From Streptomyces sp. NRRL F-5122 (GTDB lineage: Bacteria > Actinomycetota > Actinomycetes > Streptomycetales > Streptomycetaceae): DNA of 64,000 nt. Positions 63,387 to 64,000 of this stretch are shown in pieces. The translations under genes were made by a program, and so were the position numbers. The DNA lies in contig NZ_LMWH01000117.1 of the NCBI RefSeq assembly GCF_001507435.1, positions 1-64,000 on the forward strand. Direction: 5' to 3'. The notes below the pieces were generated by a model that was given only the letters and a program-made list of their open reading frames with translations, was not told the origin of the DNA and did no database searches. Each line of letters opens with the position of its first letter. Within the stretch, counting starts at the first letter, position 1.

Positions 63387-64000
63387 ATGACGGGTATTGA
63401 ACAAACGCGACAGCGGGCCATCCTCGACCCGCGCACCGCAGCTGAGCGGTTCCGACTCGACCACGAGCCGGCCCCGGCGGATCTGACCCCGTTCGTGGAC
63501 GGGTACTGGATCCTCCACTGGGACCTCACCGAACCGCACCGGCAGCAAGTCCTCACCCACCCGGTGGTCCACCTCACCTTCACCACCGGTGGGCAGGCCC
63601 AGATCACAGGCATCGTCAGCGGCACGTTCACCCGAGAGATCTCTGGCACCGGCCGGGCACTCGGGCTGCGATTCCGACCCGGCGGCTTCCGCCCCTTCCT
63701 CACCGCCCCGGTGTCCACCCTCACCGACCGAGTTCTGGACATCGAGGAGATCTTCGGCGCCGCAGCGCGCGCGGCAGCAGACGCCATCATCACCGAACCC
63801 TGCGTGCCCACCGCGCTCCACCTCGCAGCCACGCTCCTGCGCGACTTCCGGCCTACGCCCGACCCTGCCATCGACGATGCGGCTGGGCTGGTCGAAACGA
63901 TCGGCAGCGACCCTGCTGTTCTACGGGTGTCCCAGTTGGCCGCGATCGCCCACATGAGCGTGCGCCAGTTGCAGAGGCTGTTCGCCGAATACGTCGGCAT
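63387..64000 (+). CDS. AraC-family regulator, cut by the window end
   Basis: The first 204 residues are visible. The N-terminal part is a DUF6597-like sensor (LTPFVDGYWILHWDLTEPHR, VVHLTFTTGGQAQITGIVSG, ALGLRFRPGGFRPFLTAPVS). The AraC helix-turn-helix begins near VSQLAAIAHMSVRQLQRLFA EYVG and runs out of the window. ATG 63387 is used; GTG 63381 is the alternative. With 39-45 nt to the divergent TIGR03086-type gene, it is likely to control that gene. Confidence 0.8.
   Translation, partial: MTGIEQTRQRAILDPRTAAERFRLDHEPAPADLTPFVDGYWILHWDLTEPHRQQVLTHPVVHLTFTTGGQAQITGIVSGTFTREISGTGRALGLRFRPGGFRPFLTAPVSTLTDRVLDIEEIFGAAARAAADAIITEPCVPTALHLAATLLRDFRPTPDPAIDDAAGLVETIGSDPAVLRVSQLAAIAHMSVRQLQRLFAEYVG

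Noticed and set aside
1..64000. CRISPR array
   Set aside because: No regularly spaced direct repeats were seen anywhere in the window.

Overview
The window is high-GC DNA with Streptomyces-type gene content: GTG/TTG starts, secreted and Tat-exported hydrolases, many one-component regulators, a sugar ABC transporter with no ATPase of its own (in Streptomyces such importers are usually served by the shared ATPase MsiK), and SpoIIE/anti-sigma-type phosphatase remains. No replication, rRNA or complete tRNA genes are visible. The pattern is an accessory, carbohydrate-scavenging part of an actinobacterial chromosome, with patches of decay around insertion-sequence remains.

Layout. 1-8.9 kb is sparse: small hypothetical, barstar-like and membrane proteins, a decayed IS5-type transposase, and a truncated, frameshifted GAF-SpoIIE-HATPase gene. 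9.1-11.0 kb holds a FabF-type ketosynthase divergent from a TetR regulator, with two identical-architecture palindromes between them. 11.4-14.3 kb encodes two secreted proteins. 14.9-17.1 kb has an aldo/keto reductase, the tail of another, and a broken TPR gene. 17.2-22.0 kb is a two-gene conflict-type cassette: a Trypco1-like protein and a 1485-aa trypsin-STAND NTPase-transmembrane-WD40 protein. 22.1-29.3 kb is a GntR-controlled glycan locus (ABC binding protein, two permeases, GH20 hexosaminidase, secreted CBM3-GH16). 29.9-36.2 kb carries a GntR regulator and a PTS-free amino-sugar/tagatose pathway (KbaZ/GatZ, AgaS-like SIS protein, BadF-type kinase, EamA transporter, KbaY/GatY aldolase).

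37.0-53.4 kb is an L-fucose locus. On the plus strand lie L-fuconate dehydratase, an SDR, a sugar ABC transporter and a Tat-exported GH95 alpha-L-fucosidase. On the minus strand one tightly overlapping operon runs from an FAH-family hydrolase, fucose dehydrogenase-like AKR and lactonase-like amidohydrolase straight into larA-larB-larC-larE. The non-phosphorylating fucose route ends in pyruvate plus L-lactate, so an attached nickel-pincer lactate racemase system makes metabolic sense and is the most striking feature here.

53.6-64 kb holds a LigA-type DNA ligase with a frameshift, a TetR/SDR pair sharing an operator-like motif, a frameshifted O-methyltransferase, a dead ISL3-family transposase, an AKR/HxlR pair, a TIGR03086-type protein and an AraC-type regulator cut by the window end. 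Several genes carry single-base net deletions, so either this stretch is decaying or the assembly contains indels; this should be kept in mind when reading the pseudogene calls.
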